Shown: positions 1-5,357 of the stretch, one piece after another
How positions within the stretch are numbered: the stretch's first letter is position 1
How the letters are laid out: each line of letters opens with the position of its first letter
DNA from: PALSA-505 sp036496025
GTDB taxonomy: Bacteria; Actinomycetota; Actinomycetes; Streptosporangiales; Streptosporangiaceae
Assembly (NCBI GenBank): GCA_036496025.1
Contig: DASXLW010000115.1
Span: forward strand, 1-6,527
Direction of reading: 5' to 3'
Length of the DNA stretch: 6,527 nt
Made by a program: the position numbers and the translations under genes
Notes under the pieces: model-generated
What the model was told of the DNA's origin: nothing
Databases searched by the model: none
What the model saw: the letters and a program-made list of their open reading frames with translations, nothing else

Positions 1-711
1 GTACGGGGTCTTGGCGAGTCCGGACAGGACCTGCCGCGCCGGGTCGAACCCGGCGGGCGGCTCGAACGAGCCGGGCAGGGTCCTGGTATCCGCGATCCGG
101 TCGAGCCTGAACGTTCGGTCCTCGCCGATGCCGGGGTCCGCGCCCGTCACGTACCAGCGGCCTGAGTGGGCGACGAGCCCGTACGGGTGCAGGGTGCGTT
201 CGCTGCGCCGGCCGTCGCCGGCGGTGTACCTGATCAGGATCGGCCGGTGATGGCGCACGGCGTCGGCGATCGAGAGCAGGACCCCGGTGTCTGGCGCGGG
301 CGTTTCGCCGGGCGCAGCTGTGAAGGCGAGGGAGCCGAGCAGGGCGTCGAGCCTGCGGGCCAGTCGCGCGGGCAGGACCCGGCGGATCTTGGCCGCCGCT
401 GTCTCGCTCGCCGCGCCCGCGGCCGTCGTCAGCCCGGTCCGGCGCCCCGCGACCAGGCCGAGCAGCACGGCGAGGGCCTCGTCGTCGCTGAGCATGAGCG
501 GGGGCATGCGGTACCCGGAGGCGAGCCGGTACCCGCCATAGCGGCCGCGCACCGACTCGACCGGCACGTCGAGGTCGATCAGGTGGTCCACGTACCGCCG
601 CACGGTGCGCTCGTCGACGTCGAGCCGGCCGGCCAGCTCGGCCACCGTCCGGACGCCGCCCGACTGCAGAAGCTCCAGCAGGGACAGCACGCGAGCAGTG
701 GGCCGGACCAT
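1..711 (-). CDS. YafY-type HTH/WYL transcriptional regulator (C-terminus beyond left edge)
   Basis: The minus-strand frame is open from ATG at 711 to the left edge, giving 237 residues. An N-terminal DeoR-like winged helix-turn-helix is visible at about residues 8-65, with the recognition segment ERTVRRYVDHL near residues 34-44. A WYL sensor domain follows at about 140-215, with GRWYVTG (185-191) as the WYL-like motif and FRLDRI (201-206) as its conserved partner strand. Family members are usually a little over 300 residues, so roughly 80-90 C-terminal residues lie outside the window. WYL proteins bind DNA in the cytoplasm and are thought to sense small ligands or nucleic acids. The gene diverges from a VOC-fold gene, a common actinobacterial pairing, so it probably controls that gene and itself. 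A GTG two codons upstream (717) is spaced 6 nt from GAGAG and could be the true start. The ligand is unknown. Confidence 0.93.
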   Translation of the reverse strand, partial: MVRPTARVLSLLELLQSGGVRTVAELAGRLDVDERTVRRYVDHLIDLDVPVESVRGRYGGYRLASGYRMPPLMLSDDEALAVLLGLVAGRRTGLTTAAGAASETAAAKIRRVLPARLARRLDALLGSLAFTAAPGETPAPDTGVLLSIADAVRHHRPILIRYTAGDGRRSERTLHPYGLVAHSGRWYVTGADPGIGEDRTFRLDRIADTRTLPGSFEPPAGFDPARQVLSGLAKTPY

Positions 712-720
712 GATCACAAG

Positions 721-755
721 TATCTCTCAGATACCGGGCGGATTCTGTCCGGTAT
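721..755. promoter_or_regulatory. Probable operator: two overlapping inverted repeats between regulator and VOC gene
   Basis: TATCT-CTC-AGATA (721-733) is a perfect 5-bp inverted repeat. ATACCGG (731-737) and CCGGTAT (749-755) form a second perfect 7-bp inverted repeat with an 11-bp spacer, so equivalent arm positions are 18 bp apart, close to two helical turns, as for a dimeric regulator. The first repeat overlaps the leader of the regulator gene. The second sits just upstream of the likely -10 of the VOC gene. Binding by the adjacent WYL regulator is inferred from position only. Confidence 0.55.
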
Positions 756-761
756 TGCTTC

Positions 762-767
762 TAGCGT
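762..767 (+). promoter_or_regulatory. Candidate -10 element of the VOC gene
   Basis: TAGCGT fits the actinobacterial TAnnnT -10 pattern and lies about 36 nt before the VOC start. No good -35 hexamer is found 16-18 bp upstream; that place is taken by the inverted repeat at 731-755. This would fit a promoter that depends on an activator. The call rests on the hexamer and its position only. Confidence 0.35.
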
Positions 768-802
768 GTGATGCAGAGCGTTCCGCTGACAAGGAGATCA
801 CC

Positions 803-1201
803 ATGGATTTCGTCTCGATCCGCATCATCACCGACGACGTCGCCCGCCTGGCCGGCTTCTACGAGCGCGCCACCGGCGTGCCGGCGAGCTGGTCGAACGA
901 GCACTTCGCTGAGCTGACGACCAGCTCTGGCACCCTCGCGATCGCCAGCACCCGCACCGTTCCGCTGTTCGCCCCCGGGGCCGCCCGCCCGGCCGACAAC
1001 CACACCGTCATCATCGAGTTCCTCGTCGACGACGTGGACGGCGTGCACCGGAACCTGGCCGGCTTCGTCGAGGACCTCGTCAACGAGCCGACCACGATGC
1101 CGTGGGGCAACCGGTCGCTGCTGTTCCGCGATCCCGACGGCAACCTCGTTAACTTCTTCACTCCAGTTACCGCGGCCGCCATCGAAAAGTTCGCCCGCTG
1201 A
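803..1201 (+). CDS. VOC-fold (glyoxalase/bleomycin-resistance-like) small protein
   Basis: This 132-residue cytoplasmic protein starts at ATG 803, behind a strong ribosome binding site AAGGAG (791-796) with 6-nt spacing. It shows the two βαβββ halves of the vicinal oxygen chelate fold: DDVARLAGFYERATG near residues 11-25, FLVDDVDGVHRNLAG in the second half, and the signature DPDGNLVNFF at 110-119. Metal-dependent members carry His or Glu in the first strand and Glu after DPDGN. Here those places hold Ser5 and Asn117, so classical metal coordination is unlikely. The protein may bind a small molecule, or use another catalytic mode. It diverges from the WYL regulator, which probably controls it. 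The natural substrate cannot be read from sequence. Confidence 0.92.
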   Translation: MDFVSIRIITDDVARLAGFYERATGVPASWSNEHFAELTTSSGTLAIASTRTVPLFAPGAARPADNHTVIIEFLVDDVDGVHRNLAGFVEDLVNEPTTMPWGNRSLLFRDPDGNLVNFFTPVTAAAIEKFAR

Positions 1202-1221
1202 CGACGCCGCGGCCGGCGCTG

Positions 1222-1242
1222 GCCCAGGCCCCCTGCCTGGGC
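1222..1242. terminator. Bidirectional terminator hairpin between convergent genes
   Basis: GCCCAGGC and GCCTGGGC form a perfect 8-bp GC-rich stem around the 5-nt loop CCCCT, 20 nt past the VOC stop. It lacks a T-tract, as is common for actinobacterial terminators. The hairpin works on either strand and may also end the convergent propeller-protein transcript. A second, weaker 5-bp hairpin (CGCGG/CCGCG, 1279-1292) lies 10 nt past the stop of that gene on the minus strand. Confidence 0.6.
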
Positions 1243-1302
1243 AGGAGTCCGTCCGCCCAGCTGGCCGGCATCGGCAATCGCGGCGGACCGCGGCTTGAGG
1301 TG

Positions 1303-2523
1303 CTACCCGAGGATCAGCGAGGCCTGGTTGCGTCCCGGCTGGATGACGGTCACGGCGGAGAGGCTGGCGCCGGGGTGCCAGGATGCCAGCTGCATCTTGG
1401 TCGTGAAGCTGAACTCGGCGACCAGGCTGTCGCCGCCGGCCGGCCAGCCGAAGCCGACGAGGGCGTCGCTGCTGACCCAGGTTCCCGGCACGGCCGTCAG
1501 CCGGCCGCTGGTCACGGGCGCGACCTCGAGTTGCGTGGCCAGGTCGCCGCCGTCTCCGGTGTTGCCGAAGCTCACCTGCAGGGCGATGAAACTTCCGTCA
1601 GGACTGAACGCGCCGCTGGTCACCGCGCTCCCCGCGGGCAGCGCGACCACGGTGTGCCTGCCTGTGGCCAGGTCGAGTGTCTGGACGGTGCACTGAGGGG
1701 CGCACCGCGGCGTCCAGGCGATCTCGCTCGGACTTGCCGCCAGCACTTGGTCGAACGCCTGGCTGGCCTGGGGCGCGGACGGGTCCCACAGCTTGCTGAC
1801 CGCCGCGCCCGGTTGCTGGCCGGCGGGTGTCAGCAGCAGGCCGCGGTCTGTTCCCTGGTCGATCGCGTACCCGGGCGGAAGCGTGACCGGCCGCGTCAGC
1901 GGCGCTCCGGTGGCGCTGGCCTCCCGGGCCGTCCCGGCCGCGGTGTTCATGTTGGCGCCCGGCGCATAGCTGGTCAGCCATACCGCGCCGGCCGTGGCGG
2001 CCGGCGCGACCAGGTTGGCGGTGCCGACCCGGGTCACTGACCGCGTGCCGTCGGCCAGGAACCAGACGGGCGGCGGCGGCCCCGCGCAGCTGCCGCATCC
2101 GGTCGGCAAGGCCGGGGTGGCCTGCACCGCCCAGCCGCCGACGACGCGGGTGAACTGGTAACCGGACTGGTTAGCCGGCAGGCCGCCGATCGGCTCAGAG
2201 CGGCCCGAGGCCGGCGAGAACCAGACGGGCTGGGCTCCTGCGTCCGGCAGCCGGAGGTTGCGGTCCCACGTCAGGGTCTGCCCGGCGATCCCGTCAGGAC
2301 CGGGAGGCAGGCTGAGCGCGGCCGGGCCTGTCGGCGCCGGGCTCGCGGTGACGGGTGCCTGGTGACTAGCCGCGGGAGCCTGCTGGTGACGCGGGAGGCT
2401 GAGGTAGACGGCACCGCCGACGACGACCACGATGGCCACTGCGATCATTGCCAGGCGGCGCGGCCAGGGACTGGGATCGCGGTCCTCGTCGTCCCCGCCC
2501 TGGCTGAGGATGTCGTCATCCAT
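1303..2523 (-). CDS. Membrane-anchored protein with propeller-like extracytoplasmic domain
   Basis: The protein has 406 residues from ATG 2523. I prefer this start because GGGGGT lies 8 nt upstream; an in-frame GTG at 2544 would add seven residues. Residues 1-20 are acidic and cytoplasmic. One transmembrane helix follows PRR at about 24-43, giving N-in/C-out topology. A Pro/Ala-rich linker runs to about residue 75. The rest is β-rich, with blade-like strand patterns resembling WD40/TolB repeats; the clearest is TLDLATGRHTVVALPAG followed by GAFSPDGSFIAL (about 282-315). Two close cysteine pairs, C143/C146 and C274/C278, could form disulfides outside the cell. No catalytic motif is seen. A role as extracytoplasmic scaffold, sensor or binding protein is inference. 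No partner gene such as an anti-sigma factor or kinase adjoins it. Confidence 0.82.
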   Translation of the reverse strand: MDDDILSQGGDDEDRDPSPWPRRLAMIAVAIVVVVGGAVYLSLPRHQQAPAASHQAPVTASPAPTGPAALSLPPGPDGIAGQTLTWDRNLRLPDAGAQPVWFSPASGRSEPIGGLPANQSGYQFTRVVGGWAVQATPALPTGCGSCAGPPPPVWFLADGTRSVTRVGTANLVAPAATAGAVWLTSYAPGANMNTAAGTAREASATGAPLTRPVTLPPGYAIDQGTDRGLLLTPAGQQPGAAVSKLWDPSAPQASQAFDQVLAASPSEIAWTPRCAPQCTVQTLDLATGRHTVVALPAGSAVTSGAFSPDGSFIALQVSFGNTGDGGDLATQLEVAPVTSGRLTAVPGTWVSSDALVGFGWPAGGDSLVAEFSFTTKMQLASWHPGASLSAVTVIQPGRNQASLILG

Positions 2524-2548
2524 CGCCCGCACCCCCAAGAGCACGTTG

Positions 2549-2555
2549 ATCTATA
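2549..2555 (-). promoter_or_regulatory. Candidate -10 element of the propeller-protein gene
   Basis: Read on the minus strand the bases are TATAGAT, an AT-rich island in GC-rich surroundings. Transcription would start close to GTG 2544, so the mRNA would have either a leader of about 20 nt before ATG 2523 or no leader before the GTG. No convincing -35 is visible. Confidence 0.4.
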
Positions 2556-2675
2556 TGACTGTGCGCCCCCACGATACGTCGGCCGTCCGGCGCCAGCCTC
2601 GCCCGGTGCCTACGGAGTTCGTCAGACATCTGGGCCGTGTACTGCCTGTTCACCCGCGCACCCCACCGCCTGCTG

Positions 2676-2699
2676 GCCGGGAATCTGGCGTATCCCGGC
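2676..2699. repeat. 7-bp inverted repeat upstream of lspA
   Basis: GCCGGGA (2676-2682) and TCCCGGC (2693-2699) are perfect inverted arms with a 10-bp spacer. They end 4 bp before the candidate extended -10 of lspA, so a protein bound here would cover the -35 region. Operator function is inferred from position. Confidence 0.4.
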
Positions 2700-2700
2700 T

Positions 2701-2709
2701 TGGTAGTGT
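2701..2709 (+). promoter_or_regulatory. Candidate extended -10 promoter of lspA
   Basis: TGG followed by TAGTGT fits the extended -10 pattern TGnTAnnnT. The predicted transcription start is near 2716. No clear -35 is seen, which extended -10 promoters tolerate. Confidence 0.4.
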
Positions 2710-2798
2710 CGGGCAGCGGGGCAACCGGGCGGGACTGAGTGCGCGTGAGCACGCGTTGTTGTCGTCAGGGGACAGTCTCGGAGAGGCAGGCAGGCATC

Positions 2799-3380
2799 GT
2801 GGCTTCCGTATGCGGGACAAGGCGGCCGGCGCGGCCGCCCGCGGCCGGCAATTCCCGGTCAGCCAGGGCACGCGCCGCCCTGTGGTGTGTCGGGGTGGCA
2901 GTTATCGGCCTGGCCGCTGACGCCGCGACCAAGGCCTGGGCGCTTTCCGCTCTCCGCAACGGGCACCAGGTCACCGTCGCCGGCGGCCTGCTGCGCCTCC
3001 AGCTCGTCATCAATCACGGCGCCTCGTTCGGCATCGCCGCCGGACACGAGCCGCTGATAGCCGCCGTTTCCCTGGCGGGCGTGGTCGTGCTCGGGCTCTG
3101 GGCGGTCAGAGCATCCAGCGTGGCAGAGAGGACAGGGGCCGCGCTCGCCGCCGCCGGCGCTGCGGGCAATCTCCTGGACCGCCTGGCCCGCGCCCCTTCA
3201 GTCCTGCACGGCGGGGTGGTGGACTGGCTGCACGTCTCGTTCTACGGCCCGACGTTTAACCTGGCCGACCTGTGGCTCCGGGGCGGCCTTCTGCTCGCCG
3301 TAGGTGCCTGGCTGTGGCAGCACCGCCGCCGGGCCGGCCGCCTGCCCGATCCGGCGGGCGAACCGCGCCCCGGGACCTGA
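2799..3380 (+). CDS. lspA: Lipoprotein signal peptidase (signal peptidase II)
   Basis: LspA is an inner-membrane aspartyl protease that removes the signal peptide from diacylglyceryl-modified prolipoproteins. From GTG 2799 the protein has 193 residues and four transmembrane helices (about 27-43, 83-101, 110-126, 154-173). Family motifs appear in order: DAATK (41-45), NHGASFG (72-78, usually NxGAAFG), AGNLLDR (122-128), VVDW (140-143) and FNLAD (153-157). By alignment with characterised LspA, D142 and D157 are the catalytic pair, and N124, D127 and R128 line the active site. The start is uncertain. An in-frame GTG at 2739 would add 20 residues, but their codons (CGT TGT TGT CGT) look non-coding, while GTG 2799 follows purine-rich GGAGAGG and GGCAGG. 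The segment between D127 and D142 is longer than in E. coli. The gene stands alone, without an ileS or rluD neighbour, so a second paralogue is possible. Confidence 0.9.
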   Translation: MASVCGTRRPARPPAAGNSRSARARAALWCVGVAVIGLAADAATKAWALSALRNGHQVTVAGGLLRLQLVINHGASFGIAAGHEPLIAAVSLAGVVVLGLWAVRASSVAERTGAALAAAGAAGNLLDRLARAPSVLHGGVVDWLHVSFYGPTFNLADLWLRGGLLLAVGAWLWQHRRRAGRLPDPAGEPRPGT

Positions 3381-3391
3381 GGCGCCTGCAC

Positions 3392-4300
3392 CTATATCCG
3401 GATCCTGGCGGCCTGGCGCCGCTGCGGGTCGAGCGACATGATGCCCAGTGCCGGGCGGTCGTGACGCTGCCCGGCACGGGAGAACCTGGCGACAGCGGTG
3501 CCGATGAGGGTTGCCTCCACGATGTGATCGTGGCGGCCGACGGTTGCCGGGCAGTCCCGCTGCCGCACCTGCGTCTGCATCGCGGCGATCACCACGCCCT
3601 CGGCGCCGAGCCGCTTGACGTCACTTTCCAGCTGGTGCCGGGCGTCGTGCCGCGCCTGGTTCATCAGGTCGGTCCAGCCGGCGACCTCGGCGTTGCCCGA
3701 GGTCCAGCGCGCCTGGCGGGTGGTGCCCCGGTCATCATGCCGCGACCCGATCGAGATGCCGAGCGCGAGCCCTACGGGCACCCAGCCGGTCATGATCAGC
3801 TTCGCGAAATCCTGTCCGGACAAATCAGACGTGAAGGGCGCCGACTTCCCGTATGCGGCATCCGGCGCGCGGACCGCCGTGCCGATGACGGTGAACTGCG
3901 TCCCGCCGAGGGGGAACGTGCCCCGGGACACGTGGACGCCGACCACGCCGTGCCCGCCGAGCTCCGCGCACTCGGTGATCATCCGGTCGACGGCCGTGTG
4001 CCGCGCCTGGTCCATGGCCTGCACGAGCGGGCCGAACGACCCCGCGGCGCCCTCCCCGGACACCTGAGTCGCCGGCCAGGGCGGCGACCCGCCGCCAGAC
4101 GGTCCCGGCGCCCCCGGGCAGCCGTACCCGCTGGCAGGCCCGATACCGTGGACGGCCGCCCCGAACACCTGGCCGACGGGTTCAAAGCCCGCGCTGCGGA
4201 TGGCGGCGAACTCGTCGGCAGTCAGCGCGGATCCCCACGTGCCGCTGGACCGGAGCGCCGCCATCCGGGCCTCGGCCACGGCGGGCAGTTCCGCGCTCAC
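3392..4300 (-). CDS. Tandem YbjQ/UPF0145-like domain protein
   Basis: The 302-residue cytoplasmic protein contains two related halves. The first (about 26-146) has FEPVGQVFG, ARHTAVDRMITECAELGGHG, VVGVHV and TVIGTAV. The second (about 163-273) has WVPVGLALG, ARHDARHQLESDVKRLGAEG, VVIAAM and TLIGTAV. This order of β-strand, long helix, β-strand and IGTAV strand matches the YbjQ/UPF0145 heavy-metal-binding-like fold, which is usually a protein of about 100 residues forming rings. The halves are linked by a Gly/Pro-rich insertion (about 54-90) within the first domain and a short linker between domains. The biochemical role of the family is unknown. GTG 4300 is chosen because TAGGCT ends 6 nt before it, fitting leaderless transcription. 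A later ATG (4264) would remove 12 residues. It converges with lspA, with only 11 bp between stops and no room for a dedicated terminator. Confidence 0.82.
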   Translation of the reverse strand: MSAELPAVAEARMAALRSSGTWGSALTADEFAAIRSAGFEPVGQVFGAAVHGIGPASGYGCPGAPGPSGGGSPPWPATQVSGEGAAGSFGPLVQAMDQARHTAVDRMITECAELGGHGVVGVHVSRGTFPLGGTQFTVIGTAVRAPDAAYGKSAPFTSDLSGQDFAKLIMTGWVPVGLALGISIGSRHDDRGTTRQARWTSGNAEVAGWTDLMNQARHDARHQLESDVKRLGAEGVVIAAMQTQVRQRDCPATVGRHDHIVEATLIGTAVARFSRAGQRHDRPALGIMSLDPQRRQAARIRI

Positions 4301-4306
4301 CCTCTT

Positions 4307-4312
4307 AGCCTA
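4307..4312 (-). promoter_or_regulatory. -10 element for a probable leaderless transcript of the YbjQ-like gene
   Basis: On the minus strand TAGGCT fits TAnnnT and is followed by 6 nt (AAGAGG) and then GTG 4300. That spacing puts the transcription start at the start codon itself, a common actinobacterial arrangement. AAGAGG touches the GTG and is too close to serve as a ribosome binding site. Confidence 0.45.
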
Positions 4313-4375
4313 GGCATCGCGCCCGCAGTAATACAGACCCGAACCCGGGCCGGCGACAGCGCATTGATGACCGTT

Positions 4376-4403
4376 AGGGGCAGCGGTGCGATTTGCCCCT
4401 TTT
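4376..4403 (+). terminator. Intrinsic-terminator-like hairpin with T-tract and no obvious upstream gene
   Basis: AGGGGCA (4376-4382) and TGCCCCT (4394-4400) form a perfect 7-bp stem with an 11-nt loop; the final T begins a TTTT run (4400-4403). This is the classical intrinsic terminator form in the plus direction, unusual in such GC-rich DNA. No plus-strand gene ends here. A 12-codon ORF starting at ATG 4367 ends inside the T-run (TGA 4403-4405) but has no ribosome binding site. Confidence 0.45.
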
Positions 4404-4449
4404 GACCACGATTACCTCGTCAGTCCCAGGGAGCACGCGGCTCAATGTC

Positions 4450-4478
4450 TCGAAACTTCACCTGCCAGGGTCTATTAC
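4450..4478 (+). promoter_or_regulatory. Candidate promoter of the globin-like gene
   Basis: TCGAAA (4450-4455) and TATTAC (4473-4478) each match the consensus -35 and -10 at four of six positions, with a 17-bp spacer. They lie in the most AT-rich part of the intergenic region. The predicted transcription start is about 4484-4486, exactly where the left arm of the long hairpin begins. Confidence 0.4.
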
Positions 4479-4483
4479 TTAAT

Positions 4484-4545
4484 GCGCCGATCCGATCACA
4501 TCCGGTACGCTCTCTTCAGGTTCGTGCCCTGATCGGGGTCGGCGC
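4484..4545 (+). ncRNA. Long three-tier hairpin, probable structured 5' leader of the globin-like gene
   Basis: Three stacked helices can form. The outer is GCGCCGA (4484-4490) with TCGGCGC (4539-4545). The middle is CCGATCA (4492-4498) with TGATCGG (4530-4536). The inner is GGTACG (4504-4509) with CGTGCC (4523-4528), with one G-U pair. Together they give 20 base pairs, small internal loops and a 13-nt apical loop (4510-4522). The structure starts at the predicted transcription start and ends 38 nt before ATG 4584, leaving the ribosome binding site free. I do not recognise it as a known riboswitch class. It could be a regulatory leader, an mRNA stabiliser, a small RNA or a DNA-level binding site. 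Confidence 0.5.
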
Positions 4546-4560
4546 GAATCGCAGTTCATA

Positions 4561-4746
4561 AAACTGACCGGGGGTGCTTGACGATGACGGCAGAAATAGC
4601 AGTCCGAGACACGCAAATTGAGGCAGGCCCGGGACCGCTCGACCCGGCTCTGCAAACTAACCGGGGGTCTTTGACGATGACGAAAGAGGTAGCAGTCCGA
4701 GACAAGCAAGTTGACCCAGGCCCGGGACCGCTCGACCCGGCGCTGC
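4561..4746 (+). repeat. 93-bp tandem direct repeat duplicating ribosome binding site, start codon and N-terminus
   Basis: Unit 1 (4561-4653) and unit 2 (4654-4746) align without gaps at 81 of 93 positions by my count. Each holds AAACT, CCGGGGGT, TTGACG, ATGACG and about 23 further codons. The 93-bp period is 31 codons, so the copy is in frame. Unit 1 encodes MTAEIAVRDTQIEAGPGPLD from ATG 4584; unit 2 encodes MTKEVAVRDKQVDPGPGPLD from ATG 4677. Each ATG has GGGGG at the same 9-nt spacing (4570-4574 and 4663-4667). Confidence 0.9.
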
Positions 4747-5357
4747 TGCAGGCGATCCGCCCGTCCGCCAAGCGCATGGCGGCCGCCGAAGATGCGTTCG
4801 TCCGACTGCTGAGGGAGGACATCAGAGCCCTCGTGCACCATCTGCCGGACCGTGGCCGGCAGCTCTGCGAGCGCACCGCCCGCACCGTGCTCTGGCTGGC
4901 CCTGTCCGACGCGCCGGCGGAAACGGCCATCCAGTCCGTGCACTGGCTGGGCGAGGAAAATCAAGCCGACGGCTTCCCGCAGACGGAATATGTCACCGTC
5001 GGCCACGCCTTGGTCCGGATAGCCCGCCAAATGTCCGGCCTGGAATGGACCACGACAACCGGTTCGGCCTGGATCCGCTTGTTCATGTGGCTGCAGCCGC
5101 ACCTGGAAGCAGGCGCCTGCCAGCAGGCCGCCCGCCAGGAAGCCGCCCGGCAGCAGGCCGCCCGTCAGTCGGCCGCCCTTCAGAGAGCCGCCCGCGAGCA
5201 GGCCGCCGCCGACCGCGAGGCCGCCCGCCGCAAGGCCCTCGACCAGCAGGCCGCCCGCCGCACCGCCGCCGACGCGGATAACTTCGTCCTCGTCGGCCTC
5301 GTCCCCCGCCAAGACGAGCCCACCTTCACCGTCATGAGCAGGCCACGCCAGGCATGA
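4584..5357 (+). CDS. Degenerate globin-fold protein with duplicated N-terminus and helical AAR-repeat tail
   Basis: The protein has 257 residues from ATG 4584 (GGGGG 9 nt upstream) or 226 from ATG 4677, which has the same initiation context. Residues 1-31 and 32-62 are the duplicated N-terminal unit. Residues about 52-175 match the single-domain globin/flavohaemoglobin pattern: helix A after LDPALLQAIRP, AFVRLL near 71-76, and helix F to H region WLGEENQADG (121-130), VTVGHALVRIARQM and EWTTTTGSAWIRLFMWL. Usual haem globins have His where N126 stands, and a CD1 Phe where L87 appears to stand. Haem binding is therefore unlikely, and a non-haem globin role such as the sensor fold of RsbR-like stressosome proteins is a fair analogy. 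Residues 180-231 are five-residue repeats of QxAAR type, predicted as a long polar helix. A short β-like tail ends the protein. No membrane segment or signal peptide is seen. Confidence 0.82.
   Translation: MTAEIAVRDTQIEAGPGPLDPALQTNRGSLTMTKEVAVRDKQVDPGPGPLDPALLQAIRPSAKRMAAAEDAFVRLLREDIRALVHHLPDRGRQLCERTARTVLWLALSDAPAETAIQSVHWLGEENQADGFPQTEYVTVGHALVRIARQMSGLEWTTTTGSAWIRLFMWLQPHLEAGACQQAARQEAARQQAARQSAALQRAAREQAAADREAARRKALDQQAARRTAADADNFVLVGLVPRQDEPTFTVMSRPRQA
5121..5271 (+). repeat. 15-bp coding minisatellite (five-residue QxAAR repeat)
   Basis: GCCGCCC or a close variant recurs at 5127, 5142, 5157, 5172, 5187, 5202, then after an extra codon at 5220, 5235, 5250 and 5265. Each 15-bp unit encodes (Q/E/D)xAA(R/L/D). 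The pattern resembles EAAAR-type rigid helical linkers. The single 3-bp phase slip leaves the reading frame intact. Copy number may vary between strains. Confidence 0.8.

Noticed and set aside
166..771. Plus-strand open frame over the regulator gene.
   Set aside because: The minus strand encodes a clear HTH plus WYL protein here, so this is a shadow.
605..802. Extension of the VOC frame upstream to 605.
   Set aside because: The AAGGAG site at 791-796 and the family's usual length fix the start at ATG 803. The upstream part runs through the operator and antisense to the regulator.
1300..2040. Plus-strand open frame of 246 codons opposite the propeller-like gene.
   Set aside because: It is low-complexity Arg/Gly-rich, has no ribosome binding site and lies antisense to a better coding frame.
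3272..4405. Plus-strand open frame of 377 codons opposite the YbjQ-like gene.
   Set aside because: It overlaps the lspA end and is antisense to a frame with clear domain repeats. The translation is Arg/Gly/Pro-rich without motifs, as expected for a shadow frame in GC-rich DNA.
4552..4566. CAGTT-CATAA-AACTG inverted repeat just before the globin-like ribosome binding site.
   Set aside because: The 5-bp arms are too short to call an operator, and the second copy of the tandem repeat does not keep the left arm.
4479..5312. Long minus-strand open frame encoding Gly/Leu-rich GGLLAGGFLAGG-type repeats that mimic a pentapeptide-repeat protein.
   Set aside because: It is antisense to the globin-like gene, and its repeats are the complement of the 15-bp minisatellite. 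The plus frame has the better codon pattern, ribosome binding sites and a recognisable domain.
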